Assembly: GCF_016406125.1 (NCBI RefSeq)
Contig: NZ_CP066339.1
Span: forward strand, 3,100,001 to 3,164,000
Source of the DNA: Alicyclobacillus sp. SO9
GTDB taxonomy: Bacteria > Bacillota > Bacilli > Alicyclobacillales > Alicyclobacillaceae
Length of the DNA stretch: 64,000 nucleotides
Direction: 5' to 3'
Shown: in pieces, positions 25,117 to 35,044 of the stretch
How the letters are laid out: the number at the start of each line of letters is the position of its first letter
Position numbering within the stretch: the first letter of the stretch is position 1
Notes under the pieces: generated by a model
The model's database searches: none
What the model was told of the DNA's origin: nothing
What the model saw: the letters and a program-made list of their open reading frames with translations, nothing else
Translations under genes and position numbers: made by a program

Positions 25117-25914
25117 TTAAAAACAGCAACTTTGGCCACGACTTATACATTTGTCTGCCAAGCTGCGGATTTCCTCAGCTAATCTCTGGTTAACCGGATA
25201 TACACTGGCTACATAATCCAAAATATGAAGTGCTGACTCGGGTACACGGTTATACCCAAGCACCATCTTCCCTACTACTTGTGAAAAATTGGGGAACCTC
25301 ACTTCCAGCCTTCTCTCATTTACGAACGGATCCGGAAAGTATTTGTTCTCCTTCTCGAGCAAATGGAGAACGGAAATGATGCTGTCCACCGCATAACCCT
25401 GAATAAACCGAGTGGCAGACATTTTCTCTCCCCTTGCATATCGAGTAAGTCCGACATAAAGATTGGTCAAAGCTTCATTTAGAGGATGATCCAGAGAATC
25501 TATTCGTACCTTTTGCTCCTGTCTGAGGTTTGCACCGACGTCTGTATTCTTATACAAGGGGTCTTTCCAGACAACTCTGCCATGTACATGTGGAATGTTC
25601 CTGAGATCTCGTTCCTCAAACACAGCGTACTCTCCGTAAATTCCGTCGTTAAACATGATTTTGGACCCATCCGCCGTATTCTGAAACGAATAGACAAGAG
25701 GACGAACCTGTTCCAGCCAATCCAAATTCTCTATATATCTGCGCTTGTATCCTGGCGCCACAATGACGAAAAAATCCAGATCTGAATAGTCATCCAGACG
25801 GTCAGTCTCAACGCCCACAGAACCCAGTCCCAAAAGCAGGAGTGCTCCATTCATCTTCGCCAAGGATTCTCCTATTTCGTCCAGCCGTTTCAACAGTTGA
25901 TCTTTTTTATTCAT
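25117..25914 (-). CDS. nucleotidyltransferase-fold protein, aminoglycoside/lincosamide nucleotidyltransferase-like
   Basis: 265 residues from ATG 25914 (GGGAGGGG site). The N-terminal motif LLGLGSVGVETDRLDDYSDLDFFVIV is the pol-beta superfamily signature G-S-x-D-x-D with the metal-binding DLDFF. The C-terminal half is helical, as in LinB/AadA-like enzymes. It may adenylylate a small molecule, but the assignment to drug resistance is inference. It stands alone next to the IS110 element. Confidence 0.72.
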   Translation of the reverse strand: MNKKDQLLKRLDEIGESLAKMNGALLLLGLGSVGVETDRLDDYSDLDFFVIVAPGYKRRYIENLDWLEQVRPLVYSFQNTADGSKIMFNDGIYGEYAVFEERDLRNIPHVHGRVVWKDPLYKNTDVGANLRQEQKVRIDSLDHPLNEALTNLYVGLTRYARGEKMSATRFIQGYAVDSIISVLHLLEKENKYFPDPFVNERRLEVRFPNFSQVVGKMVLGYNRVPESALHILDYVASVYPVNQRLAEEIRSLADKCISRGQSCCF

Positions 25915-26333
25915 AGTAATAACCCCTCCCACTATAAATTAATGTTTTCTCCTATTTACTCTCTTATTCTCACGATTACGTACCTTGACAATTTGAGAGA
26001 GATTACCAGAATGCTAGATGTGCCAATTTTCAAACGGGTAGTCCGTAGCAGGAACAGAGATTGGTGCTATTTTACCAATACATGGAACATAATTATGTTC
26101 GCACATTTGGATGTCCACACGTTCCCTTGCGGTTTACCCTCCCATGTCACACTGGGTCTATGCCCTCACATTCCTTCGTACTACCTCTCAAGGGGTGGAT
26201 GCCGTTTCTTGCTCCTTTACTGGGTCGTTGCCCTTATGGTGTAGATACTACGGCTTATCCGTGCTTCTGTTTGTCTTGGCGATTCATCGTGTACAAGCGA
26301 GTAAATCGAACTGACGAGTTTGAATCAAATCGG
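25915..26333. other. 419-bp gap without a credible gene, flank of the IS110 element
   Basis: Frames up to 115 codons exist on the plus strand, but they are out of character with neighbours and have no ribosome sites. Part of this stretch is probably the 3' non-coding end of the IS110 element, whose exact boundary I cannot define because IS110 elements lack terminal inverted repeats. Confidence 0.5.
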
Positions 26334-27632
26334 TTAAGCTGCCACCTGTAGTTGGGACCTCCGAAGTGGCCCCAGTAAATCCTCAGCGTTGTACTGAACT
26401 TGCTTTGTCCCCAATGTGTGTAGAACACGAATGAGTTTTCCACACAGCGCAATCAGTGACTGTTTCTTCTTCAAGGGATTGCACGTTCGGGTCGTGTAAT
26501 AATCGTGCAACGCCTTGAACTCGGCGTTCTTGGCAACCATCGGCAATATGGCTCGAAAGAGTAGTGCCCTGAGCCGGGAGCGACCCCGCTTCGAGATTCC
26601 TGTTTTCCCTTTCCTCTTGCCAGAACTGTTCTCTTTCAGATTCAGTCCAGCGAGCCGGATAATCTGCTGTCCATGGTCGTATCCCCGTAGGTCGCCCACT
26701 TCAGCCAGGAATCCGGCAAGTGTGGTGACACCCATCCCTGGTACGCTCAGCATCTCTTCAGTGCCTGGAATCTGGTTCAGCAGTTGCTCCACCTGAGCCA
26801 TGATTTCATCACGCTGCCGAGTGAACATCTCATACTGTTCTAGCAAAGCCATTAGTTCCAACCGAGCTGCCGTAAGCCCCTCTTTCAGACCAATAGACTT
26901 TTTAGCGGTACTCACAAGCCGTGTTGCTCGCTTCATACCGACAGCCCGCTTCACACCGCCCCTTTTCCACTGACCCACAATCTCGCTGGCGCCGAGTGAG
27001 ACGAGGTCCTGTGGAAACGGAGACTTACGCAGTGTGATGAGTGACGTCTTACCTTCCCAGTCCTTAAACACCTGGGTGTATTCCGGAAAGAACCGGTCGA
27101 GCCAGTTCTGAATCCGCATTTGCACTTGCCCCAGATTCACCACGACCTTCTCTCTCAGGTTCATGAGGATTCGTAAATCCGCATAGATACCTGTTGGGAG
27201 TTTAGGCTCGGTGTACTTGCCGTCCTTGACGAGATTCGCAATAACCTTGGCATCCTTGTAGTCGTTCTTCGTTGGCGAGTTATCTTCCAACTCTTTGCTC
27301 TTGTTGACGTGGTGCGGATTCACTAGCACGAATCGAACGCTCAAGCCTTGCATGAAGGCACCTAACGGAAACCAGTAGTGTCCGGTCGGCTCAACACCAA
27401 AGACGACATCCGTCTTGCCGTGCAGCCGTTGCAACTCCTTCATCCACGTTACGAGTTTCGTCAGGCCCTCATCGTCATTGTTAAAAACACACTCTTTACC
27501 GAGCTCAATTCCACGGAAGTCAATGGCTCTCGCCACATGGGTTTGCTTCGCAATGTCGGCTCCCACAATGATGGTAGCGTCGGTAATTTGTTGAATTCGT
27601 TGATTTTGCTTCTGTTGGATCTTATACTTCAC
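26334..27632 (-). mobile_element. IS110-family transposase (DEDD recombinase) and element core
   Basis: A 432-residue IS110 transposase. The N-terminal RuvC-like DEDD domain has D in GADIAKQTHVA, E in FGVEPTGHYW and D-x2-D in DYKDAKVIANLV. The C-terminal Transposase_20 domain includes LLSVPGMGVTTLAGFLAEVGD and the region with the nucleophilic Ser (GKTGISKRGRSRLRALLF). The frame is intact. I take the GTG at 27632 as start because GAGGAGG lies 9 bp upstream; a TTG at 27650 would sit inside that site. IS110 elements recombine under guidance of a structured bridge RNA encoded in their non-coding end. Confidence 0.93.
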
Positions 27633-27635
27633 GTT

Positions 27636-27700
27636 GAGCGTCCTCCTCAATTAGGGAATGAATGTGTCTGCATTCGGAACCCAGCATACAGGAGGCGCTC
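27636..27700 (-). promoter_or_regulatory. hairpin that hides the IS110 transposase ribosome site; part of the non-coding left end
   Basis: On the minus strand GAGCGCCTCC (27691-27700) can pair with GGAGGACGCTC (27636-27646), which includes the transposase Shine-Dalgarno. Such sequestration limits transposase synthesis. The region upstream, up to about 27.9 kb, is where the bridge RNA would be encoded in this family. Confidence 0.5.
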
Positions 27701-27756
27701 TTTTTGTTACAAACCCGAAATTAATTCATTACAGGAATGGCTCCTTATGGTAAACC

Positions 27757-27793
27757 AAAAAAGGTTCAACCTCCGTTTGCACGAGGTTGAACC
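27757..27793 (-). terminator. rho-independent terminator facing the IS110 element
   Basis: A perfect 11-bp stem GGTTCAACCTC (27763-27773) with GAGGTTGAACC (27783-27793); on the minus strand it is followed by TTTTTTGG. It would end transcription of the small membrane protein gene upstream. Confidence 0.8.
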
Positions 27794-27940
27794 CTGCGGT
27801 TACATTGCCCTTATGTTGTCCTTAGAACTTAATCCATCATACCACGCGTGCCGTATCCAGCCAGTTTGTATTTGTGTATAAAATACGAACTACCAATAGA
27901 CGTCCTGTATGTCGACTTTTCGATTGAGAACTGGCATATT

Positions 27941-28186
27941 TCAAGACTCACCCTTGAAAAAACCGAGAATCCCAACAACAAGTCCAAGTAACACAAGAGC
28001 TACTCCCATTGATGAGACACGGATGATGCTGCTAATGTTAGGGTTCAGCGAAATCGCAGCCCCAGCCGTAATGCACAGTAATCCTAACATCATGTGCTCT
28101 ATCCGACTTCTGTGAAGTTTAGTTAATGAAAGACTAACTGCGATACCTAGAATCAAAGCGACCAATGACAGTACCCGCAACTGCAA
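27941..28186 (-). CDS. small three-helix membrane protein, unknown
   Basis: 81 residues from a TTG at 28186 with GAAAGGGG upstream; a longer frame to 28276 has no site. Three hydrophobic segments are visible (LRVLSLVALILGIAVSL, MLGLLCITAGAAISL, GVALVLLGLVVGILGFF). No family recognised. A terminator follows 150 bp downstream. Confidence 0.5.
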   Translation of the reverse strand: MQLRVLSLVALILGIAVSLSLTKLHRSRIEHMMLGLLCITAGAAISLNPNISSIIRVSSMGVALVLLGLVVGILGFFKGES

Positions 28187-28352
28187 TACCCGGTTCCCCT
28201 TTCTTACGTTGAAAAAATTTTCTCCAGTGTCTTCACCGTGTAGTGACAAGTCGACCTTTCTACCGACGCTAAACAACGAATCTTTATATGTACCTTAACA
28301 CACTCTTGTACCATGGTCTTATAGAGTCCCTCTTGTCGTTTGAGTACTCACC

Positions 28353-28892
28353 TTATTTCCCCTTGAACTTTTTGTCCATTTCCGCAAGAAATTCTTTTGA
28401 CTTCCCTCTCGGGATAGTCAGGGTTTTCCACTTCGAATTACGTATTTGCTTAGCGACGTACACAATTTGCCCGGTATGGTAAGAGAGGTGATAGATCTGG
28501 CGTTCTATTGCCTGAACAACACTGTGGGGTTCCATCCGGATGTAAACAATCTTGAGTAAATCTTCGGATTTCAACTTACTTATTGTCCCAAACAAGCGAT
28601 CCCAGCCAGCTTTCCAGTCTTCCATCATTTCATCCGTGGAAATGTAACTGTCTTCAAACTCCGCATCCCGGTCTCGAGTAGATTTTTCACCGTCAGATGT
28701 TAGAAAATCAGTCCATCTAGACGCCATATTTCCAGCCATGTGCTTCACTATGTGAGCAATGCTGTTGGATTCTTCTGTTGGGCAAAACTGTAGTTCATGA
28801 AACTCTAACTGTTTCATGGCCCGCTCCGCTGTCGCCTTCATGTTCCGAAAGTTATTCAGCACCGACTCTAAATAGACGTCTCCTAACGGCAT
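28353..28892 (-). CDS. DinB-like DUF1572 family protein
   Basis: 179 residues forming a four-helix DinB/YfiT-type bundle. The metal-ligand histidines are visible in SIAHIVKHMAGNMASRW and in QIYHLSYHTGQIVYVAKQ. The family includes metal-dependent thiol transferases (bacillithiol transferases) and many uncharacterised members. ATG 28892 follows GAGAGGAG. Monocistronic. Confidence 0.82.
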   Translation of the reverse strand: MPLGDVYLESVLNNFRNMKATAERAMKQLEFHELQFCPTEESNSIAHIVKHMAGNMASRWTDFLTSDGEKSTRDRDAEFEDSYISTDEMMEDWKAGWDRLFGTISKLKSEDLLKIVYIRMEPHSVVQAIERQIYHLSYHTGQIVYVAKQIRNSKWKTLTIPRGKSKEFLAEMDKKFKGK

Positions 28893-29070
28893 CAGACCCG
28901 CTCCTCTCCACGTGATTCTGAAATAAAGTCGTCATGCAGACAGAGGCATGCACACATACTCGACCCAATGACAATGAGACGAAACGCAATCCTTGTTACA
29001 ATTTATACCAGCTACTAAGTTGCATGGTACACCTTTTTGTCGTCTTCACTACGCCTCTTTGTTATCTTTG

Positions 29071-29847
29071 CTACGCCTCTTCCTCATCGAACGGAGTCTC
29101 ATCAATCCCGAAATATCGCTTTAGTAAAATCACACGCTCTGCCTCGGATTGAATAGCACTGCGTGTCTTGTCCGACCCAATAGTTTCTATTAGAACGTTG
29201 CCGGAGATAGTAAGCCGGCCAGTCAGTGTTGCGACAGAACAAATAAGATTCTGAGTGAAGTGGGAGTCCAGTGAGGTTTGTTGATAGACATTCATGACTT
29301 GGAACTCATCGAGTCGACGGGGTCTTAGCGTAAAAGCGTACTCTGACGTCCAGTCTGTTCCCGTTTGTTTTTGAAAGTAGAGGACACGACGATTCGTATC
29401 GTTTTCAATTCGGTAGGAACCGCTGATATCTGTCACGATTTCACCAGATAGAGGCAAAGGGCTCCGAACTGAATCGCCAAATCCAACATCCACCACGTAG
29501 TCCATGCCGTTTAAATTTACAAGTAAAAGCATGTGATCGAACTCTGGACCAAACTTTCCATCCTCCCGCATGACGCTCGCGGAGAGCATGGAAACGGAAA
29601 ATCCCAAAGTTCGAAGAAGCCAGTATAGCAGTCCATTGAGCTCATAGCAGTATCCCCCGCGTCCCTTTACAATAAGCTTCTCGTACATAGACTCATACTC
29701 CAGTTCGATAGGCACACCCGCTGCAATATCCAAATTTTCAAACGGCACATGGTACATATGCTCACTTTGAATCAGACATAGAGACTCGTAGTCTACGGAT
29801 ACTCCTTCAGTAATATTAATCCTCCGTAAATACTCGTTGTGGTCCAT
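29071..29847 (-). CDS. nat: arylamine N-acetyltransferase
   Basis: A 258-residue NAT. The catalytic triad is C67 (RGGYCYELN), H105 (FDHMLLLV) and D120 (VDVGFGD). The enzyme moves acetyl from acetyl-CoA to arylamines or hydrazines. The ATG at 29847 (GAGAGAGG site) is used; an upstream extension has no site. No operon partner. Confidence 0.92.
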   Translation of the reverse strand: MDHNEYLRRINITEGVSVDYESLCLIQSEHMYHVPFENLDIAAGVPIELEYESMYEKLIVKGRGGYCYELNGLLYWLLRTLGFSVSMLSASVMREDGKFGPEFDHMLLLVNLNGMDYVVDVGFGDSVRSPLPLSGEIVTDISGSYRIENDTNRRVLYFQKQTGTDWTSEYAFTLRPRRLDEFQVMNVYQQTSLDSHFTQNLICSVATLTGRLTISGNVLIETIGSDKTRSAIQSEAERVILLKRYFGIDETPFDEEEA

Positions 29848-29957
29848 CGCACAACCTCTCTCCTCACATTCTGAAATGGTACCGCTTTCAAACCAATCCA
29901 TGTTCACCTTGTCCACCTAGGTAGACTCCAACACCGTATCGTCCTCTCTTGGCACAT

Positions 29958-30500
29958 TCAATCGGCAAGCAAGGTTTCCAGCCGGTGGTGCAGTTCAATG
30001 GGCAGCGGCTCTCTACAGAGCAGGTCCACGATGTTTTTCGTGACACCCGTACGTTGTAAGTGTCTAAACAAGAGTTCGGATTTCTCGATTCTACCCATTA
30101 AATTGTACGCGACCGCCCAGACCTCCGGACTTGCTATAGGGATGTCGTGCCATAATCGTCCAAAAACACTTGGCAGTCTGCAGACGTCTCTTTCGCATCT
30201 GATAGCGTAGCCTCCTATAATCTCTATCTTTGCTTCCGGAATGGCAAGAACGTAATCACTGCAGAATACCAGTGATTGATGTGGTGTCTCAACGAGTTGG
30301 AATTCCTGTAAACACTCTGTCACCGCTTGCTTCGACGCATTTGTTGTCAAGTCCCAATCATTCACAACCGCACTCAGTCCAAAAGCATAGAGAAGTCCAC
30401 TGCCACCGAGGAATGCGTTTAAGTGACAAGTCTGCAATGTAGACAATACCGAGCGTAAAGCCCGTGTTTCAGGTATCATACTGCCATCCCAATTCCCCAC
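29958..30500 (-). CDS. nucleotidyltransferase-like protein, unknown role
   Basis: About 173-180 residues. FLGGSGLLYAFGLSAVVNDWDLTTNA looks like the nucleotidyltransferase opening G-G-S/G...D-W-D-L seen in AbiEii/UPF0157-like proteins. The later part (KIEIIGGYAIRCERDV) fits the third carboxylate strand. Start is GTG 30500 or ATG 30479; neither has a strong site. Function unknown. Confidence 0.6.
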   Translation of the reverse strand: MGNWDGSMIPETRALRSVLSTLQTCHLNAFLGGSGLLYAFGLSAVVNDWDLTTNASKQAVTECLQEFQLVETPHQSLVFCSDYVLAIPEAKIEIIGGYAIRCERDVCRLPSVFGRLWHDIPIASPEVWAVAYNLMGRIEKSELLFRHLQRTGVTKNIVDLLCREPLPIELHHRLETLLAD

Positions 30501-30797
30501 AACAAATTCAGATGCTTCAGAACTTTCCGCTATCTACAGTGTACCCGAATGAGACTTTATGCGGTAGTCACCACCAGCATTTTTTGGATTGTGCTGCCAA
30601 ACATCTACAAAATTTCCTCCTCAATACACCGCATAATATCTGCTGCACCAGTTCCATGCACAAAAGTCCTACTTTCAGCAATTCTATCATTATTCAGAAA
30701 GTAAGGGAATTTATGTTTGCTAACGGGAGTTGGTCCCTTGTGAGAATATCCGATGCTCCCAGGAGCAAACAAAATGGTTGCTAAAATTTAGTGAATA

Positions 30798-32211
30798 TCA
30801 CACTGCAGGCCTCCTTTTCCATTTTTCAGCGACGAAGAGAATCAATGGGATACCAATCATGTTAAGCGGCAGTACACAATTCACAAAAATCGTATCTCTA
30901 ATGATGCTAGTGAAGTGTGTAAGATGCAACGAGAACAGAATACAGGCAAACGCTGTGATGGTAACAAAAGTCGATATCGCAATCGTATTTGAGAAAGTCC
31001 AAACGAAGGCCGAAAAGGCATCAATGCTCTGGATGAAATCCAAAATACTGATGGATTTTATATACGTGATCCATGCATTTGTACACCGAGGGGCCAGATG
31101 AGCTCCGACAATACTGATAATTGGACCCATTTGTCCCGGTAACCGTATCCCAGCTTCCTGCAGCCCGTCGAAGATAAACTCCATCAGTGTGGTCTCAATA
31201 ACGGTTGGAAACGGAGAAAGCTCCCGAGCGGTTGCGATGCTTCTCATGAGCTGCGCTGGCAACATTGCCGAATTATACGTAGTCAATGCGACATACGCAG
31301 CTGGTAACGCGACAGACAGCAAGGCCATAGCGTAACGAACGGTTAAACACCGCATACTCAAATCGTTCGTAATGGTCATCTGCTGCTTGTAAACCCGCCC
31401 AAAACGTCATTGGAACAATCAGGGCAAAAGGGCTCCCGTCAACGATGATGACAACCTTGCCCTCAAGGATGCTGGAAGTCGCAACGTCCGGTCGTTCGGT
31501 ATTTTGAACCTGAGGCCATGGTGACCAATGCGAATCTTGAATGTACTCCTCGATGTAGCCAGAATCTACGAGGTCCTTGAAAGGGATATCACCCAGTCGA
31601 CGTCGGACTTCTATAAGTGCGGAATGAACGACCAAATCACCTAAATACGCGATAACCACATCAGTGCGTGTTCGCTCACCCACGACGAACAATTCCATCT
31701 TAAGATTCGGATTTTTCATCCTGCGTCTCAAGAGAGACGTATTCGTCCTGAGTGTTTCGGTAAAACAATCTCTGGGACCACGCAAGCTCGTCTCGTTATC
31801 TGGTTTATCAACGCTTCGTTTTTCTGCACCCTGAGCACGAACAATCAGCGCCTCATGCCAACCCTCAACCATGATGCTCGTATTGCCCTGCAAGATCCGT
31901 CGAATCACATCGCGAAGGGCTGTGGTTGTTTCAGTATCTGCGATGGCCACCAATTGTTGCGCCAGTGCTTGACGTATTTCACCGGTTCTTCCCTTATCTC
32001 GTGGTCCATTTACAGATAGCAGCGGCCGGAGAAGCGATTCATTAATGGTTTTCGTATCGACGAGTCCATCCACATATATCATGAGAAGAGCGGATTGACG
32101 ATTGAGCGGTATCTTACGAAACACAACATCCGAAGAATTCGTAAAGATTTTGCGCAACAGTTGCTCGTTTTTCGCAAGCCTGGTATCTAACGACCCATCA
32201 GCCGCAGCCAT
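30798..32211 (-). pseudogene. gerAA: gerA-type spore germination receptor: GerAA-GerAB deletion fusion with frameshift
   Basis: Residues encoded from about 32211 to 31340 read as GerAA (LLRKIFTNSSDVVFRKI, LMIYVDGLVD, VTFWAGLQAADDHYERF). Near 31320-31345 the frame must shift to continue RYAMALLSVALPAAYVALTTYN and EFIFDGLQEAGIRLPGQMG...SIVGA. After that, in the same frame, the sequence becomes the last part of a GerAB permease (SIDAFSAFVWTFSNTIAIS, then GIPLILFVAEKWKRR). So the GerAA C-terminus, the gerAB start and most of gerAB are deleted. GGAGG and a GTG follow at the place where gerAC should begin, but the frame stops at once. The receptor cannot work. Confidence 0.82.
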
Positions 32212-32506
32212 TGTTGTTAGATCAATCGAGAATTCACGTTTGTTCTTGTGAGAAAGTGCTGGAAGAATCCCACACACGCACCCCCCGCCAACATGTATTT
32301 GCTTATGTTGTGCAAAATTGGTAATCCCATGCCTTAGCAAGAGGGGTGTGAAATGCATTGACAGCGAAATTGCACGTCTGCAAATTTCCTTTAGGAATTG
32401 CTTTCTCTTCGCAGTCGGTTTGATTTTTTGTTAAAATTAGTAGAAAAGGACTATGGATATTCACCTAAAATGACTATGGACGTTCCTCATAAAGGAGATT
32501 GATGAA

Positions 32507-33637
32507 GTGCTGCGTGAAAGTTTGGCAAAGCTGGAATCCACCTTAGACCACTCTGGTGTTCCACAGGCAGATTGGGAAGACGCCTTACTCAAACTCAAAG
32601 AAATAAACTTTGCACTTGATGAAGCACTCATCGTTGCGATTACAGATGTAAAAGGAAACATTACCTTCGCAAATCGAAAATTCTGTGAGATATCTAAATA
32701 CAGTAAAGATGAGCTAATTGGTCAAAACCATCGAATCATCAACTCTGGTTACCATTCAGAGGCATTTTTTCGCGAAATGTGGAGAACAATTTCCAACGGA
32801 AAGATATGGAGGGGTGAAATTCGAAACAAAGCCAACGATGGAACACTCTACTGGATGGATACAACCATTGTGCCCTTGCTCAATGAAAGAGGTAAACCGT
32901 ATCAGTACATTTCCTTCCGCAACGACATTACGGACCGAAAGAACACCGAAGAAGCGTTACGACGAGCAGATAAGGTGTCGATTGCTGGACAGATGGCGGC
33001 TGGACTGGTTCATGAAATACGAAATCCGCTTGCAGCAGTCATGTGGTCTTTGCAACTTCTGCGCTCAGACATTCCTGAGCGACAGGGAGAATTTGATGCT
33101 ATCCTAGAAGAACTGGATAGGGCGGACGGTATTGTCGGTGACTTGCTGACACTGGCAAAACCCCATGACGTATGTTTCGAACTGGTTCACATATCTGACA
33201 TTCTTAAACCGCTGGTAAACATGGTCCGTAACGAGGCCCGCCGTCAACAAATAGACTTACAGTTACTCATTGCTGAAGATGTGCCGGTGACTCAATGTGA
33301 TCGGAATCAAATTAAACAAGTCGTCCTGAACCTCATAAAAAATGCTATCGAATCCATGGTGCAAAAAGCGGGGACGATTACAATTCGTGCGAGTCGCTCT
33401 ACTCTGGATGGGGTTGACATTGAAATTGCAGATGAAGGATGCGGAATTCCAGAAGAAGTGATTGCAAAGTTTGGCGAACCCTTCGTCAGCACGAAGAAGT
33501 TTGGAACAGGACTGGGAATGATGACGTGCTTACAGATTGTGCAAAGCCATCAGGGAAGCATTGACGTAAAGAGTGAACTAAATGTTGGTACCACAATGAC
33601 AGTCAGATTGCCAGGAGTTGTTTCAAAGGCTGTTTGA
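32507..33637 (+). CDS. PAS-domain sensor histidine kinase
   Basis: 376 residues, no membrane segment, so a cytoplasmic sensor. Residues about 35-145 are a PAS/PAC domain (ALIVAITDVKGNITFANRKF ... QYISFRNDITDRK). The dimerisation helix carries phospho-acceptor H169 (AAGLVHEIRNPLAAV). The ATPase has N box LNLIKNAIES, G1 DEGCGIPEE and G2 GTGLGM. It resembles KinE-like sporulation kinases. No response regulator is adjacent. Start GTG 32507 follows AAAGGAG. Confidence 0.9.
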   Translation: MLRESLAKLESTLDHSGVPQADWEDALLKLKEINFALDEALIVAITDVKGNITFANRKFCEISKYSKDELIGQNHRIINSGYHSEAFFREMWRTISNGKIWRGEIRNKANDGTLYWMDTTIVPLLNERGKPYQYISFRNDITDRKNTEEALRRADKVSIAGQMAAGLVHEIRNPLAAVMWSLQLLRSDIPERQGEFDAILEELDRADGIVGDLLTLAKPHDVCFELVHISDILKPLVNMVRNEARRQQIDLQLLIAEDVPVTQCDRNQIKQVVLNLIKNAIESMVQKAGTITIRASRSTLDGVDIEIADEGCGIPEEVIAKFGEPFVSTKKFGTGLGMMTCLQIVQSHQGSIDVKSELNVGTTMTVRLPGVVSKAV

Positions 33638-33724
33638 AGCGAAGCGGGGCTGTCGGGATGGGATGGATTTGGCGCCCCAGACGGCTCCCGTATCTTTCGA
33701 ACCAAATAATATTGCTACACACTG

Positions 33725-34816
33725 CTAGGTGGTTAGTTCGACCCTGTTTCTCCCCAGTTTTTTGGATTTATAGAGTGCATCATCCACCCTTTTTAACAGT
33801 AAATTGAGGTTGTCTCCCCATTGAAACTCTGCAACGCCAAAACTCGCGGTAACTTGGCCGACGCGAAAAGCATAGGTTTCCATGGACGCCCTAATCCGCT
33901 CAGCAAACCTATAGGCATCCATAGCGGCACAATCGGGTAAAATGACCACAAACTCTTCCCCGCCCCAACGGCCAAAATCATCGACGGACCTGCTATATCG
34001 TGATATTAAATTAGCAACTTCCACCAGCACTTCGTCGCCGGTATTATGCCCGTGTCTGTCATTTATTTCCTTGAAGTGGTCGATGTCAATCAAAACAATA
34101 CTAAATGGCCTCGCTGCTGCATTTTCTACTCTCTTTTCTAATTGAACCTGAATCGATCGGCGATTCGGCGTCCCTAATAAGACATCGGTGTGTGCGAGCA
34201 TTGCCATATGAGAAACAGATTTTTGTGAACGCAGATACAGCCGTCGCAATCTGACAAACAGAGCCATGAAAATGATGACAATACAGTGGATGCCATAAAC
34301 CTGCGAAAGCACAACAAGTGTCTCGCGCATGGGCACAGTCTGCCAATAAATTGTCATATACAAACCCGTGAGCACCATCCAAAGCCCGAGCATGACCAAT
34401 GCTAAAACACAGGCAACCTTCCTTCGAAAAACTACAAACGGAGCAATGTACGTTAGTAGCATCAATGCGCTTAACCATAAGAGTTGCAGGTCAAACTGAG
34501 GCTGAGGCACAAAGAGATCGTAAATAAGATTAGCGGTAATTCTGAGGATTAGGGAAAGAAAAATTATTATAACCGCTCGGCGCAGTAACTGAGGCTTTTG
34601 CCAAAGCAGGAGACTCATGGACGCCAAAAATGGAATTGCAATCAAAGTACCCCCATCAGGAAAGATGACTTCTCGATATGAGTGCAACGAAAGGGCTAGG
34701 CGAATACAATTAGCCAACAAGGCGACAAGAACGGTCGTTAAGACGAATTTATAAACCCACGGATCTAAAGATGCATCTTCAAAGACAAAGCGTTCCACGC
34801 TAAAAAGCCTTCTCAC
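33725..34816 (-). CDS. membrane-anchored diguanylate cyclase (GGDEF)
   Basis: 363 residues with about six N-terminal membrane helices (residues 20-200) followed by a GGDEF domain. The active-site motif reads GGEEF and is preceded by IDIDHFKEINDRHGHNTGDEVL, all residues needed for catalysis. It makes cyclic di-GMP from two GTP. The membrane part likely senses an unknown signal. Start is GTG 34816 after AAAGGAG. It is convergent with the PAS kinase. Confidence 0.9.
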   Translation of the reverse strand: MRRLFSVERFVFEDASLDPWVYKFVLTTVLVALLANCIRLALSLHSYREVIFPDGGTLIAIPFLASMSLLLWQKPQLLRRAVIIIFLSLILRITANLIYDLFVPQPQFDLQLLWLSALMLLTYIAPFVVFRRKVACVLALVMLGLWMVLTGLYMTIYWQTVPMRETLVVLSQVYGIHCIVIIFMALFVRLRRLYLRSQKSVSHMAMLAHTDVLLGTPNRRSIQVQLEKRVENAAARPFSIVLIDIDHFKEINDRHGHNTGDEVLVEVANLISRYSRSVDDFGRWGGEEFVVILPDCAAMDAYRFAERIRASMETYAFRVGQVTASFGVAEFQWGDNLNLLLKRVDDALYKSKKLGRNRVELTT

Positions 34817-35044
34817 AAAACAGGAGCTCCTTTTGCAACATGCTGAAGTCTACGGCTAATTATAGTCTTGGTAAAAATAGATTTACCACGGGTCCATTCA
34901 ATAATTTAAATTTTATCACTGCTTGGATAAAAGCGACTACCACAAAATGACTTGAACGGACTATGCCATTTGGTCAATGCGTGTCTGTTTTACCAAAGGG
35001 TCAATTCGTTATATTTGTTCCAATTACAAGGGGAGGCGTCAAAA

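Noticed and set aside
25897-26351. overlapping plus-strand frames of 65-115 codons beside the IS110 element
   Set aside because: No starts with ribosome sites and protein-unlike composition; more likely element flank or non-coding DNA.
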